Part shown: piece after piece, positions 9,616 to 17,852 of the stretch
Position numbering within the stretch: the stretch's first letter is position 1
Layout: each line of letters begins with the position of its first letter
Origin: Bacteroidetes bacterium GWF2_33_16
GTDB taxonomy: Bacteria; Bacteroidota; Bacteroidia; Bacteroidales; UBA12077
Assembly (NCBI GenBank): GCA_001768565.1
Contig: MEOE01000013.1
Location: 349,930-413,929 of the forward strand
DNA length: 64,000 nucleotides
Reading direction: 5' to 3'
Made by a program: the position numbers and the translations under genes
Notes under the pieces: model-generated
What the model was told of the DNA's origin: nothing
The model's database searches: none
The model's input: only the letters and a program-made list of their open reading frames with translations

Positions 9616-9738
9616 CTATGCTTTAACAGCTTGCTCAGTCTTAACCTGGCTATAGGCTGGACAATCTTTACTTTTGCATGAACTCATTACTGATATAACA
9701 AATAACGCTACAACTAAAGCAATAACTATTTTTTTCAT
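9616..9738 (-). CDS. Very small lipoprotein, 40 residues
   Basis: Translation from the ATG at 9738 gives a 40-residue peptide: a lipoprotein signal peptide with a lipobox-like VMSSC (Cys at about residue 21), then a 20-residue mature part CKSKDCPAYSQVKTEQAVKA with a second Cys. Tiny lipoproteins with a KDCPAYS motif occur in other Bacteroidota. Mature length and charge suggest a surface or periplasmic lipopeptide with an unknown role. It has its own -7 box at 9798-9805 and a terminator-like hairpin after it. Confidence 0.7.
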   Translation of the reverse strand: MKKIVIALVVALFVISVMSSCKSKDCPAYSQVKTEQAVKA

Positions 9739-10071
9739 AAATTGTAAATTAAGATGATTATTTTAGATTTTTATTCCCTTCAATACTATTATTATTTCAA
9801 AGCTAATAAAAATAAACAAATTTGTGAAATTAAAATCATACACTTATAAACAACACAAACCTGATTTTTATTACATCAAGCTTCTGGTATTCTTTACTTT
9901 ATTTCCTGCTTTTTGTTTCTATTTTTTGACCAACTCAACAATATCATTGACTAATATTATAATAATGCTGTCGATTTAAAAACAGGATTAAAATTAAACA
10001 ATTGAAATTCAAAAATCAATGTTTGCTAAAATATTTTTTCTTAAAACAAACTGCATAAATGTTTGTTCAAG
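9739..10071. promoter_or_regulatory. Intergenic region with a promoter for the small lipoprotein
   Basis: About 330 AT-rich bases without a gene. On the minus strand TAGCTTTG (9798-9805) matches the TAnnTTTG -7 box about 60 nt before the lipoprotein start; no good -33 element is at the right spacing. Nothing else is recognisable. Confidence 0.4.
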
Positions 10072-10099
10072 AAAAACGCCTTTGGAAATTCCAAAGGCG
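10072..10099 (-). terminator. Terminator of the sortilin-like gene
   Basis: CGCCTTTGGAA (10077-10087) and TTCCAAAGGCG (10089-10099) form an 11-bp stem. On the minus strand it is followed by TTTTTC. It lies 17 nt past the stop of the gene at 10117-13431. Confidence 0.85.
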
Positions 10100-10116
10100 C
10101 TCTTTTTTAATTTTAT

Positions 10117-13100
10117 TTATTTTAGAACCGGAATCCTTCCTGGTGTCCATGGAGCCTTTGCTTGCTCAAGCTTTGTCTCTAGATTTTTTATATCTTTTGT
10201 TGCAATTTCTTCCAGTTTTTTAAGTAATGGAGGAAATTCTTCATTAATTATTTCAAGAGACTTTTTACTTGTACTTGTTATCGCTGATGTTGAGTTAATT
10301 TGAGCTTCAATCATATAATACAACCGTTGTGTTAAAGGTACAACTTGTGGAGGAATCTCCTCATCACTTGCTTTTGATTGTAACCCTTCGAAAATAAAAC
10401 GAATATTTTCCAGCTCTTTTTCTACCTTTTCAGCTTCACTCATTAGACTGTTATTTGCTTCAGGAGTGCTTAAAATAGCCTGTTTAATAATACTCACTCT
10501 TTCTAAAAGTTCTTTATTAAGATTAACGGTTCCTGACATTACTCTTGTTATCTCAGCCACTTTACGTTGAAAATCAACCATTTCTTTTCTGTCGGGTGCT
10601 GGTAAAGTAGTATTATTTAACGATACCGTTTTAAATTCTTGTGCTGCTACTAGCTCTTTAATTTCGCCTTTAGCAACCAAACTTAAAGAAACCTTGTAAT
10701 TACCAGGCATAACCATCCATGATCCCTTATCCTCTTTTAATGGATCAAACTTTTTATCTCTAAATCGCAATGGGAAAGTATTAGCATAATTCAAATCCCA
10801 TGTTAAGCGGTTTATTCCTTTTGAAGGCGATTTGGTAATTTTTCGTATTACATTGCCTTGCTCATCAAAGATTGTAAAAATAAGATATGGAGATAATTCT
10901 TTTGCCTCTTCTTCTAATTCTTTCCAGCTTGGTTGTGGAATTGGTTTACCTTCTTTAAAAAGTTCTTTCTCTTTTTCCTGTCTTATTTCTTTTTGAGTTT
11001 TAGGAACATCTTTTAAGTAGTAAGTAAATGTAGCTCCGTATGGCGGATTTTCAGCAAGATATTCCGTTGAACCCTGACCATATTTATTACTCGACTGAAT
11101 ATACATTAAAGCATCTTTTATCGGGAAAACATATGCCTCTTTATCAGCAAATGCAGGTTTTACTTCACGTAATGGAGAGTAATTATCGAGAATATAGAAA
11201 CCACGTCCGAATGTAGCTGCAACCAAATCACTTTCTCTTGTTTGTATTGCAAGGTCCTTAACAGCTATTGCGGGGATTCCTGATTTTAGTTGAATCCATT
11301 CTTCACCACCATTGTATGAGAAATAAACTCCAAACTCAGTTCCGGCAAAAAGCAAATCTTTATCAATAAAATCTTGCTCAATAGTATGAATTGTTCCGTT
11401 ATCATCAAATCCTTTAGTTATTGCTTTCCAGGTTTTACCTTTATCAGAACTTTTTAGCAAATACGGTTTAAAATCATCTCGTAAAATATTGTCAAATGAA
11501 ACATACACAACATTTTCATCGAAACGAGATGCATATACATCGCTTATATATGTATTTGCAGGTACTCCAGGAAATGAGGTAACTTTTCTCCAGTTTTTAC
11601 CACCATCTTCAGTTACCGAAAGCACACCATCATCTGTTCCAGTATAAATTAGGCCTTCTTTAACAGGCGATTCATCTAAGGAAATAATAATACCAAATAA
11701 TGATGTAGAAACATCTTTAACAACAGCATCAGTACTCCAGTATTTACCCATAACTGGCCATGTATTCCTATCGATATTAGCAGTTAAATCACCACTTATA
11801 ACCTCCCATGTGTCGCCTCTGTTTTCGCTTTTAAACAACACATTAGCTGACATATAAATCCTTGTGTTTTTATGAGGACTAATAATAAAAGGTGTATTCC
11901 AGTTCCATCTATAGGTTAACTCTCCTTTTCCTGGCATTGGCTTAATATATACTGTTTCGTTGCTTTTTTTATCAAAGCGGTATATATTTCCGTATTGATA
12001 CTCAGAGTATACAATATTAGGATCAAGTGGATCTATACGAGTCCAGAATCCATCACCACCAATAGTAACAACCCATTCTCCTTTTGTAACACCATCTGCA
12101 CTTAGATTTTGTGATGGACCACCAAAACTATTGTTATCTTGAGTTCCACCAAAAACATTATAAAATGGAAGATCATTATCTACTGCAACTCTATAAAACT
12201 GAATAACTGGCAAATTCTGAACGTGCATGTAATGATTTCCATTGTCATATGTAATGTATACACCACCATCGCCACCAATCATAAAATGATCGGTATTGTT
12301 TGGATTAATCCACAATGCATGATCATCAACATGTCGTTTATTTAGTCCAACACGATTCCATGTTTTTCCGCCATCATTGGTAACTTGTGTTACTGTTTCA
12401 ACAGAAAATACCTTATCAACGTTTATCGGATCACAATAAATCTCATTATAATACTGACCACTAGATGAATAATCACTCATTTTCTTCCATGATTCGCCCC
12501 TATCGGTTGATTTGAAAAAGCCACCTGCCTCATTAGCTGCTTCTATAATAGCATAAATAACATCAGGATTAACTGGTGAAATTGCTATACCAATACCGCC
12601 CATATCTTCTTTTGGTAAACCTGATTCTAGTTTCTTCCATGTTTTTCCTGCATCTGTTGATTTATGAATCGCAGATTCTGGGCCACCACCAATTTTGGTG
12701 TGAACATGTCGTCTGCGCTGTTCCGATGTGGCATATAATACATCGGGATTTCTTGGATCAAGTATTACATTGTTAATACCTGTATGTTCGCTTATATTTA
12801 GAACTTTTGTCCAATTAGTTCCTCCATCATTGGTTTTATAAAGGCCTCTTTCGCCACCAGAACCCCATGCAGAACCTTCGGCAGCAACATAAACAACATC
12901 TGAGTTACGTGGATCAATAGCAATCATACCAATTTGGCGTGATTCTTTTAATCCCATATTTTTCCAGGATTTACCACCATCAACTGATTTATAAATTCCA
13001 TTGCCATATCCCAGTGCTCGCTGATGATTATTTTCACCAGTACCAATCCAAACTACATTCGAATTGTCTGGATCCATTGCCATACAACCAATAGAATAAG

Positions 13101-13431
13101 TACCGTAATTATCAAATATTGGTTCGAATGTTATTCCATTATTTACTGTTTTCCATACATGTCCTGAAGCAACTGCAACATAATACTCATATGGATTTTT
13201 TGGATTTACAGCAAAATCAGCAATACGTCCAGAACTAAATGCCGGACCAATATTTCTGAATTTTAAGCCACCCAAAATATCCGATTTAATTGCTGGTTCT
13301 TCTTTTTTGACATCTTTCTTTGTGTCACCTTTTTGAGCCATTAAGCTGCCCGATGATAGCAGAAATGCCATCAGTAAAAAAAGAGCAAGGAATGAAAATC
13401 TTTCAACCCTAATAATTTTTTTTATTTCCAT
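10117..13431 (-). CDS. Large exported BNR/sortilin-like beta-propeller protein
   Basis: 1104 residues. An N-terminal signal segment (SFLALFLLMAFLLSSGSLMAQ, ending near residue 33) is followed by a charged linker and a long array of BNR/VPS10-type propeller repeats up to about residue 760. Asp-box motifs recur: SVDGGKSWKN, TNDGGTNWTK, STDAGKTWKK, STDRGESWKK, TNDGGKTWNR and others. The last 320 residues form a mixed beta domain and a helical, Gln/Lys-rich segment ending APWTPGRIPVLK. Family members in Bacteroidota are annotated as glycosyl hydrolases or sortilin-like, but no catalytic residues are evident. A periplasmic or surface binding role is more likely. Confidence 0.85.
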   Translation of the reverse strand: MEIKKIIRVERFSFLALFLLMAFLLSSGSLMAQKGDTKKDVKKEEPAIKSDILGGLKFRNIGPAFSSGRIADFAVNPKNPYEYYVAVASGHVWKTVNNGITFEPIFDNYGTYSIGCMAMDPDNSNVVWIGTGENNHQRALGYGNGIYKSVDGGKSWKNMGLKESRQIGMIAIDPRNSDVVYVAAEGSAWGSGGERGLYKTNDGGTNWTKVLNISEHTGINNVILDPRNPDVLYATSEQRRRHVHTKIGGGPESAIHKSTDAGKTWKKLESGLPKEDMGGIGIAISPVNPDVIYAIIEAANEAGGFFKSTDRGESWKKMSDYSSSGQYYNEIYCDPINVDKVFSVETVTQVTNDGGKTWNRVGLNKRHVDDHALWINPNNTDHFMIGGDGGVYITYDNGNHYMHVQNLPVIQFYRVAVDNDLPFYNVFGGTQDNNSFGGPSQNLSADGVTKGEWVVTIGGDGFWTRIDPLDPNIVYSEYQYGNIYRFDKKSNETVYIKPMPGKGELTYRWNWNTPFIISPHKNTRIYMSANVLFKSENRGDTWEVISGDLTANIDRNTWPVMGKYWSTDAVVKDVSTSLFGIIISLDESPVKEGLIYTGTDDGVLSVTEDGGKNWRKVTSFPGVPANTYISDVYASRFDENVVYVSFDNILRDDFKPYLLKSSDKGKTWKAITKGFDDNGTIHTIEQDFIDKDLLFAGTEFGVYFSYNGGEEWIQLKSGIPAIAVKDLAIQTRESDLVAATFGRGFYILDNYSPLREVKPAFADKEAYVFPIKDALMYIQSSNKYGQGSTEYLAENPPYGATFTYYLKDVPKTQKEIRQEKEKELFKEGKPIPQPSWKELEEEAKELSPYLIFTIFDEQGNVIRKITKSPSKGINRLTWDLNYANTFPLRFRDKKFDPLKEDKGSWMVMPGNYKVSLSLVAKGEIKELVAAQEFKTVSLNNTTLPAPDRKEMVDFQRKVAEITRVMSGTVNLNKELLERVSIIKQAILSTPEANNSLMSEAEKVEKELENIRFIFEGLQSKASDEEIPPQVVPLTQRLYYMIEAQINSTSAITSTSKKSLEIINEEFPPLLKKLEEIATKDIKNLETKLEQAKAPWTPGRIPVLK

Positions 13432-13565
13432 TTTTTTTGATTTTGGTTAATTTTTATGGTTTTATCAATAATTAAATAACATTTATGCCTAAAAAATCAG
13501 ACTTCAAGTTATTAATTTAAGACCAGAATTTCCAATAATAGTTTAAATAACTATTATATATAAAT

Positions 13566-13592
13566 AATCCTTTAGTGAAGAACTAAAGGATT
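13566..13592 (-). terminator. Terminator after def
   Basis: AATCCTTTAGT (13566-13576) and ACTAAAGGATT (13582-13592) form an 11-bp stem with a 5-nt loop, 26 nt past the def stop codon on the minus strand. The tract after it is A/T-rich rather than pure T. Confidence 0.7.
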
Positions 13593-13617
13593 ACTAAGCA
13601 ATACTATTAATAAAAAT

Positions 13618-14172
13618 TTATTTGGGTAATCTGAATTTATAATCAACGGAGAATTTGCCCTTAGAAATGGCAGAAAGTTTTCCTTTCAATAACCGTTTTT
13701 TTAAAGGTGCTACCTTATCTGTAAACAAAACCCCTTCGATATGATCATACTCATGCTGTATAACCCTTGCGGCCATTCCACCGTACCACTCATCATAATG
13801 GTTAAAATGCTCATCATAATATTCAATCCGGATTTTTGCTGGCCGAGAAACCTCTTCACGAAGATTAGGAATGCTTAAACAGCCCTCATTTTGAGAAGCA
13901 TTTTCTATTGATGATTCAATTATTTTTGCATTTATAAAAACTCTCTTAAAATCCTTAAGTTCTGGTTCATCTTCCTCGAGAGGAGCTCCATCGATCACGA
14001 ATAACCGTATCGATTTTCCTACCTGAGGGGCAGCTAATCCCAAACCGTCTGATTGATACATAGTTTCCCACATATCATCAACAAACTCTTTCAAACCGGG
14101 ATAATTTTTATCTATTTTCTCTGCCACCTTTCTTAGTATTGGCGTACCATAAATCATAATCGGATAAATCAT
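13618..14172 (-). CDS. def: Peptide deformylase
   Basis: 184 residues with all three deformylase motifs: GLGLAAPQVG (43-52), EGCLSIP (96-102, metal ligand Cys98) and QHEYDHIEG (139-147, His140, Glu141, His144). It removes the formyl group from nascent protein N-termini and uses Fe2+ or similar metal. The gene begins 1 nt after the ruvX stop, so the two are co-transcribed, a common Bacteroidota pairing. Length is normal. Confidence 0.96.
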   Translation of the reverse strand: MIYPIMIYGTPILRKVAEKIDKNYPGLKEFVDDMWETMYQSDGLGLAAPQVGKSIRLFVIDGAPLEEDEPELKDFKRVFINAKIIESSIENASQNEGCLSIPNLREEVSRPAKIRIEYYDEHFNHYDEWYGGMAARVIQHEYDHIEGVLFTDKVAPLKKRLLKGKLSAISKGKFSVDYKFRLPK

Positions 14173-14173
14173 C

Positions 14174-14593
14174 TTAATACTTATTTTTTCTTTCTAAATA
14201 TGATTGTAAAATAATCGTGGCACTTATTCTGTCAACAAGTGCTTTATTTTGTCTGTCTTTTTTTTTCAATCCTGCATCAATCATTGTTTGATGTGCCATC
14301 TTTGATGTAAACCTTTCATCTACAAGCTCAATGACAATTTCAGGATAGGTTTTTTCAAGTTTTTTAACAAATGGATTTATGAAAATAACAGCTTGAGACG
14401 GCTGATTGTTCATTTGCATTGGGTAACCAACAATAATTTTCTCAACTTTCTCTTTTGACAGATATGCTGACAAGTAATTCCAAATATCTTTAACATGCAC
14501 TGTATCTAATCCATTTGCAATTATTTGCAAGGGATCAGTAACTGCTATTCCAACACGTTTCTGCCCATAATCTATTGCTAAAACCCTGCTCAA
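14174..14593 (-). CDS. ruvX: RuvX/YqgF family putative Holliday junction resolvase
   Basis: 139 residues with the RNase H-like fold signatures VLAIDYGQKRVGIAVTDPL (catalytic Asp near residue 8), VGYPMQMNNQPS, ELVDERFTSKMA and the final acidic residue in KALVDRISATIILQSYL. The family acts on nucleic-acid structures and pre-16S rRNA processing. The start is a TTG at 14591-14593, supported by the Shine-Dalgarno-like AAAGGAG (14598-14604 on the minus strand) 4 nt upstream; no ATG fits the conserved N-terminus. It is followed directly by def. Confidence 0.93.
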   Translation of the reverse strand: MSRVLAIDYGQKRVGIAVTDPLQIIANGLDTVHVKDIWNYLSAYLSKEKVEKIIVGYPMQMNNQPSQAVIFINPFVKKLEKTYPEIVIELVDERFTSKMAHQTMIDAGLKKKDRQNKALVDRISATIILQSYLERKNKY

Positions 14594-14789
14594 AACTCTC
14601 CTTTATTAATTTAGTCTGTAAAATTACAACTTTTGCTCTATTTTGCATAACGAAAACAATTATTAGCACTATCTATTAAACATTTATTGGCTTTTATGGT
14701 CATAGTTTTATAACTTTCGTAATCTGAAAAAATAATTATAGGGTAAATAATAATTTTAAAACATAATTCTGATAAGCTATACAACATAA

Positions 14790-14817
14790 TTGATTTGTAT
14801 AATTTTATCTATTTTTG
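14790..14817 (+). promoter_or_regulatory. Probable promoter of the carboxyltransferase gene
   Basis: TATTTTTG (14810-14817) matches the -7 consensus, and a TTG lies at 14790-14792, 17 nt upstream, slightly short of the usual 19-21 nt. The ATG is 35 nt downstream. Confidence 0.45.
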
Positions 14818-14852
14818 GTTCGTCTTAAATTCTAAAAAAAGATTTTACAACT

Positions 14853-16592
14853 ATGGGAAGAGAAATAAAATTTAGTCTTGTATATCGTGATATGTGGCAA
14901 TCGTCGGGTAAATACGTACCAAGAATTGACCAGCTTAAAGAGATTGCTCCAGTTTTAATCGAGATGGGTTGTTTTTCCAGAATAGAAACGAATGGTGGTG
15001 CTTTTGAACAAATAAATCTTTTATACGGAGAAAATCCAAATACTGCTGTTCGTGAATGGACAAAACCTTTTAACGAAGCAGGTATACAAACCCACATGCT
15101 TGAGCGGGCCCTAAATGGCATTCGTATGTACCCAGTACCAGCTGATGTAAGAAGATTGATGTATAAAGTAAAAAAAGCTCAGGGAGTTGATATTGCTCGT
15201 TCGTTTTGCGGATTAAATGATCACCGTAATTTAGAGCTCTCGATAAAATATGCTAAAGAAGCAGGCATGATTTCACAGGCAACATTAAGCATTACTCATT
15301 CGGCTATACATACTGTTGAGTATTATATGGATGTTGTTGATAAGGTTGTTGAATATGGAACCGACGAGATTTGCTTAAAAGATATGGCTGGAGTTGGTCG
15401 ACCTGCTACATTAGGAAAGCTAGTATTTGAAATTAAGAAAAAATATCCACATATTATTATTCAATATCATGGTCATTCTGGCCCTGGTTTCTCTGTGGCT
15501 TCGATGTTGGAATGTGCAAGAGCAGGTGTCGACTATATTGATGTTGCCATGGAGCCTCTATCCTGGGGAATGGTACATCCTGATGTTATTACAATTCAGG
15601 CTATGCTTAAAGATGCAGGGTTTAAAGTTCCAGAGATAAACATGAAAGCTTATATGAAAGCCCGTGCACTTACACAAAAGTTTATGGATGACTTTTTGGG
15701 CTACTTTATTGATCAGAAAAACAGGTATACTTCATCATTATTGGTACAATCTGGATTACCCGGGGGAATGATGGGCAGCATGATGGCCGACCTAAAAGGT
15801 GTGCATCAGGGATTAAATCAAATGTTGGAAACACAAGGTAAACCTACATTAACTCAAGATGATTTATTAGTAAAACTTTTCGACGAGGTTATTGATATTT
15901 GGCCAAAACTAGGAAACCCTCCTCTTGTTACTCCTTTTAGTCAGTATGTTAAAAATATTGCTCTTATAAATGTAATGCAAGAAATACAAGGCAAAGGTAA
16001 ATTCGAGATTATTGATGACAATTCGTGGGACATGATTCTTGGTAAGGCTGGAAAGCTACCTGGCACTTTAGCTCCTGAAATTGTTCAGCTTGCCGAGAAA
16101 TTGGGCAAAGAGTTTTATACTGGTGTTCCACAAGATGGTTACCCTGATGAGCTCGATAAATACCGCAAAGAAATGACTGATAATGGCTGGGAATTTGGCC
16201 AAGATGATGAAGAGCTATTTGAACTTGCTATGCATGATCGTCAATATCGTGATTATAAGTCGGGACTGGCCAAGAAACGATTCAATGATGAATTGCAAAA
16301 AATGAAAGAGGAAGCAAAAGGCAAACCAGGCAAAGCAAAAAAACCAGAAGCTGGTAAAAAAGATATTATAGCTCCATATATGGGAAAAATTTTCTATAAT
16401 TTGAATTATTTTATAGAAGAAAAAGCTATAGAATTAGGGAATAAAGTAACAAAAGGACAACGAATATGTTATATCGAAAGTAATTATACATATGATGAAA
16501 TAATTTCAGAATTTGATGGCGAAGTGGATGAAATATATTTTAATCATGGTGATACTGTTTCGAAGGGAGACATAATTGTTAAACTAAAGTAA
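14853..16592 (+). CDS. Oxaloacetate decarboxylase/pyruvate carboxylase-type carboxyltransferase with a degenerate biotinyl domain
   Basis: 579 residues. The first ~450 form a DRE-TIM/pyruvate carboxylase-like barrel: YRDMWQS near the start, ETNGGAFEQINLLYGENP, the carboxy-lysine site CLKDMAG, the HxH metal pair in QYHGHSGPG, and the conserved LPGGMMGSMMADL segment. A Lys/Pro-rich hinge (near 485-502) leads to a final 78-residue domain with the shape of a biotinyl carrier domain. Where the family has EAMKM, this protein reads ESNYT (residues 542-546), so the acceptor lysine is a tyrosine. Either a separate biotin carrier is used or the tail is structural. It is a stand-alone gene between a promoter and a terminator. 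Confidence 0.85.
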   Translation: MGREIKFSLVYRDMWQSSGKYVPRIDQLKEIAPVLIEMGCFSRIETNGGAFEQINLLYGENPNTAVREWTKPFNEAGIQTHMLERALNGIRMYPVPADVRRLMYKVKKAQGVDIARSFCGLNDHRNLELSIKYAKEAGMISQATLSITHSAIHTVEYYMDVVDKVVEYGTDEICLKDMAGVGRPATLGKLVFEIKKKYPHIIIQYHGHSGPGFSVASMLECARAGVDYIDVAMEPLSWGMVHPDVITIQAMLKDAGFKVPEINMKAYMKARALTQKFMDDFLGYFIDQKNRYTSSLLVQSGLPGGMMGSMMADLKGVHQGLNQMLETQGKPTLTQDDLLVKLFDEVIDIWPKLGNPPLVTPFSQYVKNIALINVMQEIQGKGKFEIIDDNSWDMILGKAGKLPGTLAPEIVQLAEKLGKEFYTGVPQDGYPDELDKYRKEMTDNGWEFGQDDEELFELAMHDRQYRDYKSGLAKKRFNDELQKMKEEAKGKPGKAKKPEAGKKDIIAPYMGKIFYNLNYFIEEKAIELGNKVTKGQRICYIESNYTYDEIISEFDGEVDEIYFNHGDTVSKGDIIVKLK

Positions 16593-16597
16593 TTAAT

Positions 16598-16637
16598 AAA
16601 AAAGAGGCAATCTAACATTTGATTGCCTCTTTTTTTT
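16598..16637. terminator. Bidirectional terminator
   Basis: GAGGCAATC (16604-16612) pairs with GATTGCCTC (16621-16629), with A-tract before and T-tract after. It sits between converging genes and suits both strands. Confidence 0.9.
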
Positions 16638-16657
16638 TCAAACTTATAATTACTATC

Positions 16658-17671
16658 TTAAACCTGACTTTTCTTTAAAAATGAATCAGAGCTATTTAAA
16701 AGCATATCAACATATTGAGCACGTAGATAAACAAATGGATCTTTCGCATTTTTTCTTGAAAGTTTACCACGAAAATCATTAATTGACTTATATCCTTTTT
16801 TATCCATCCAATGATTTAAATCGTCAATAATCTTTGTAATCTGACCAAACTTATTCTTATATAAAGTACTAACTATCTGAACTGTATTTGCACCTGCCAA
16901 CAACATTTTTATTACATCTTCCCCATCATAAATACCAGAACCACTCGAAATATCAGCTTTTATATTACCATACAACAAACCTGTATAGCGCAATGATGTT
17001 CTATAATCACCCTTATTACTAAGGTTAAAAGGGAAAATATTCTTCTCAGTTTCGATATCAATCTCTGGTTCAAACAAACGATTAAAAAGCACAAATCCAT
17101 TTACATTGAGCTTATCCATCTCAGTAATAAAATTTAATGAATTACTGTAGTATGGGGTTAGCTTTACAGCCACAGGAATTTTTACTGTTTTGCGAATAGT
17201 TTTTACTATATCTATCTGGTGTTCTTCGAATTTTTGGGCCGTTAAATCAACCTTTTTAGGAATGTTATAAAGATTTATTTCCAACGCATCAACTCCAGTT
17301 TCTTCAATCAACTTTGCATATTCTTCCCACGATTCTTTATAAATTGCATTAATACTTGCTATTACTGGAATAGTTGCAGCATCTTTTGTTTTCTTGAGAT
17401 TAAGCAAAAACTCTTTAGGTCCAGCATGTTCCATTTCAGGAAATAACTTGATCATTTCGGCATTACGATCATCGTAGATGCTAAGTTCGTCTTGCAAATG
17501 AGCCGACTCAAGGTTAATCTGCTCCTCGAATAATGATTTAAAAACAATGGCACCAATACCGGCATTCTCCATTGCTTTAATATTTTCAAGTTTTAATGCA
17601 AGATTTGAAGATCCTGCAATAAGGGGATTTTTTAGTTTTAATCCCATGTAGGTAGTAGTTAAATCAGCCAT
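16658..17671 (-). CDS. Dihydroorotate dehydrogenase-like FMN oxidoreductase
   Basis: 337 residues with the class 1 DHODH barrel pattern: TTTYMGLKLKNPLIAGSSNLA at the start, VKLTPYYSN in the middle, and SSGSGIYDGEDVIKMLLAGANTVQIVSTLY, the phosphate-binding GG-like region near the C-terminus. The usual pyrimidine-pathway catalytic Cys/Ser loop is not clear and no electron-transfer subunit (PyrK) is adjacent. In Bacteroidota this subgroup commonly sits next to pyruvate:ferredoxin oxidoreductase, as here, so a redox role other than UMP synthesis is plausible. It is 181 nt downstream of nifJ, with a terminator between them. Confidence 0.85.
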   Translation of the reverse strand: MADLTTTYMGLKLKNPLIAGSSNLALKLENIKAMENAGIGAIVFKSLFEEQINLESAHLQDELSIYDDRNAEMIKLFPEMEHAGPKEFLLNLKKTKDAATIPVIASINAIYKESWEEYAKLIEETGVDALEINLYNIPKKVDLTAQKFEEHQIDIVKTIRKTVKIPVAVKLTPYYSNSLNFITEMDKLNVNGFVLFNRLFEPEIDIETEKNIFPFNLSNKGDYRTSLRYTGLLYGNIKADISSGSGIYDGEDVIKMLLAGANTVQIVSTLYKNKFGQITKIIDDLNHWMDKKGYKSINDFRGKLSRKNAKDPFVYLRAQYVDMLLNSSDSFLKKSQV

Positions 17672-17806
17672 ATCTTTTTATGTTTTTGGGGTTACTAATT
17701 TTTCTAATAAAACAAGTATGTAAGTACTTGGTTCAAAAAATTGTTTAATATTTTGTCGTTTTGATTAAAAAACTATTAAACACATTAAAAAGAAAACCAG
17801 TTAAAC

Positions 17807-17836
17807 AAAAAAAGCAGGGCGAACCCTGCTTTTAAA
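17807..17836 (-). terminator. Terminator of the PFOR gene
   Basis: AAAAGCAGGG (17810-17819) and CCCTGCTTTT (17824-17833) form a 10-bp stem with a 4-nt loop, followed on the minus strand by further T residues. Confidence 0.88.
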
Positions 17837-17852
17837 ATTTGAGAATATCTAA

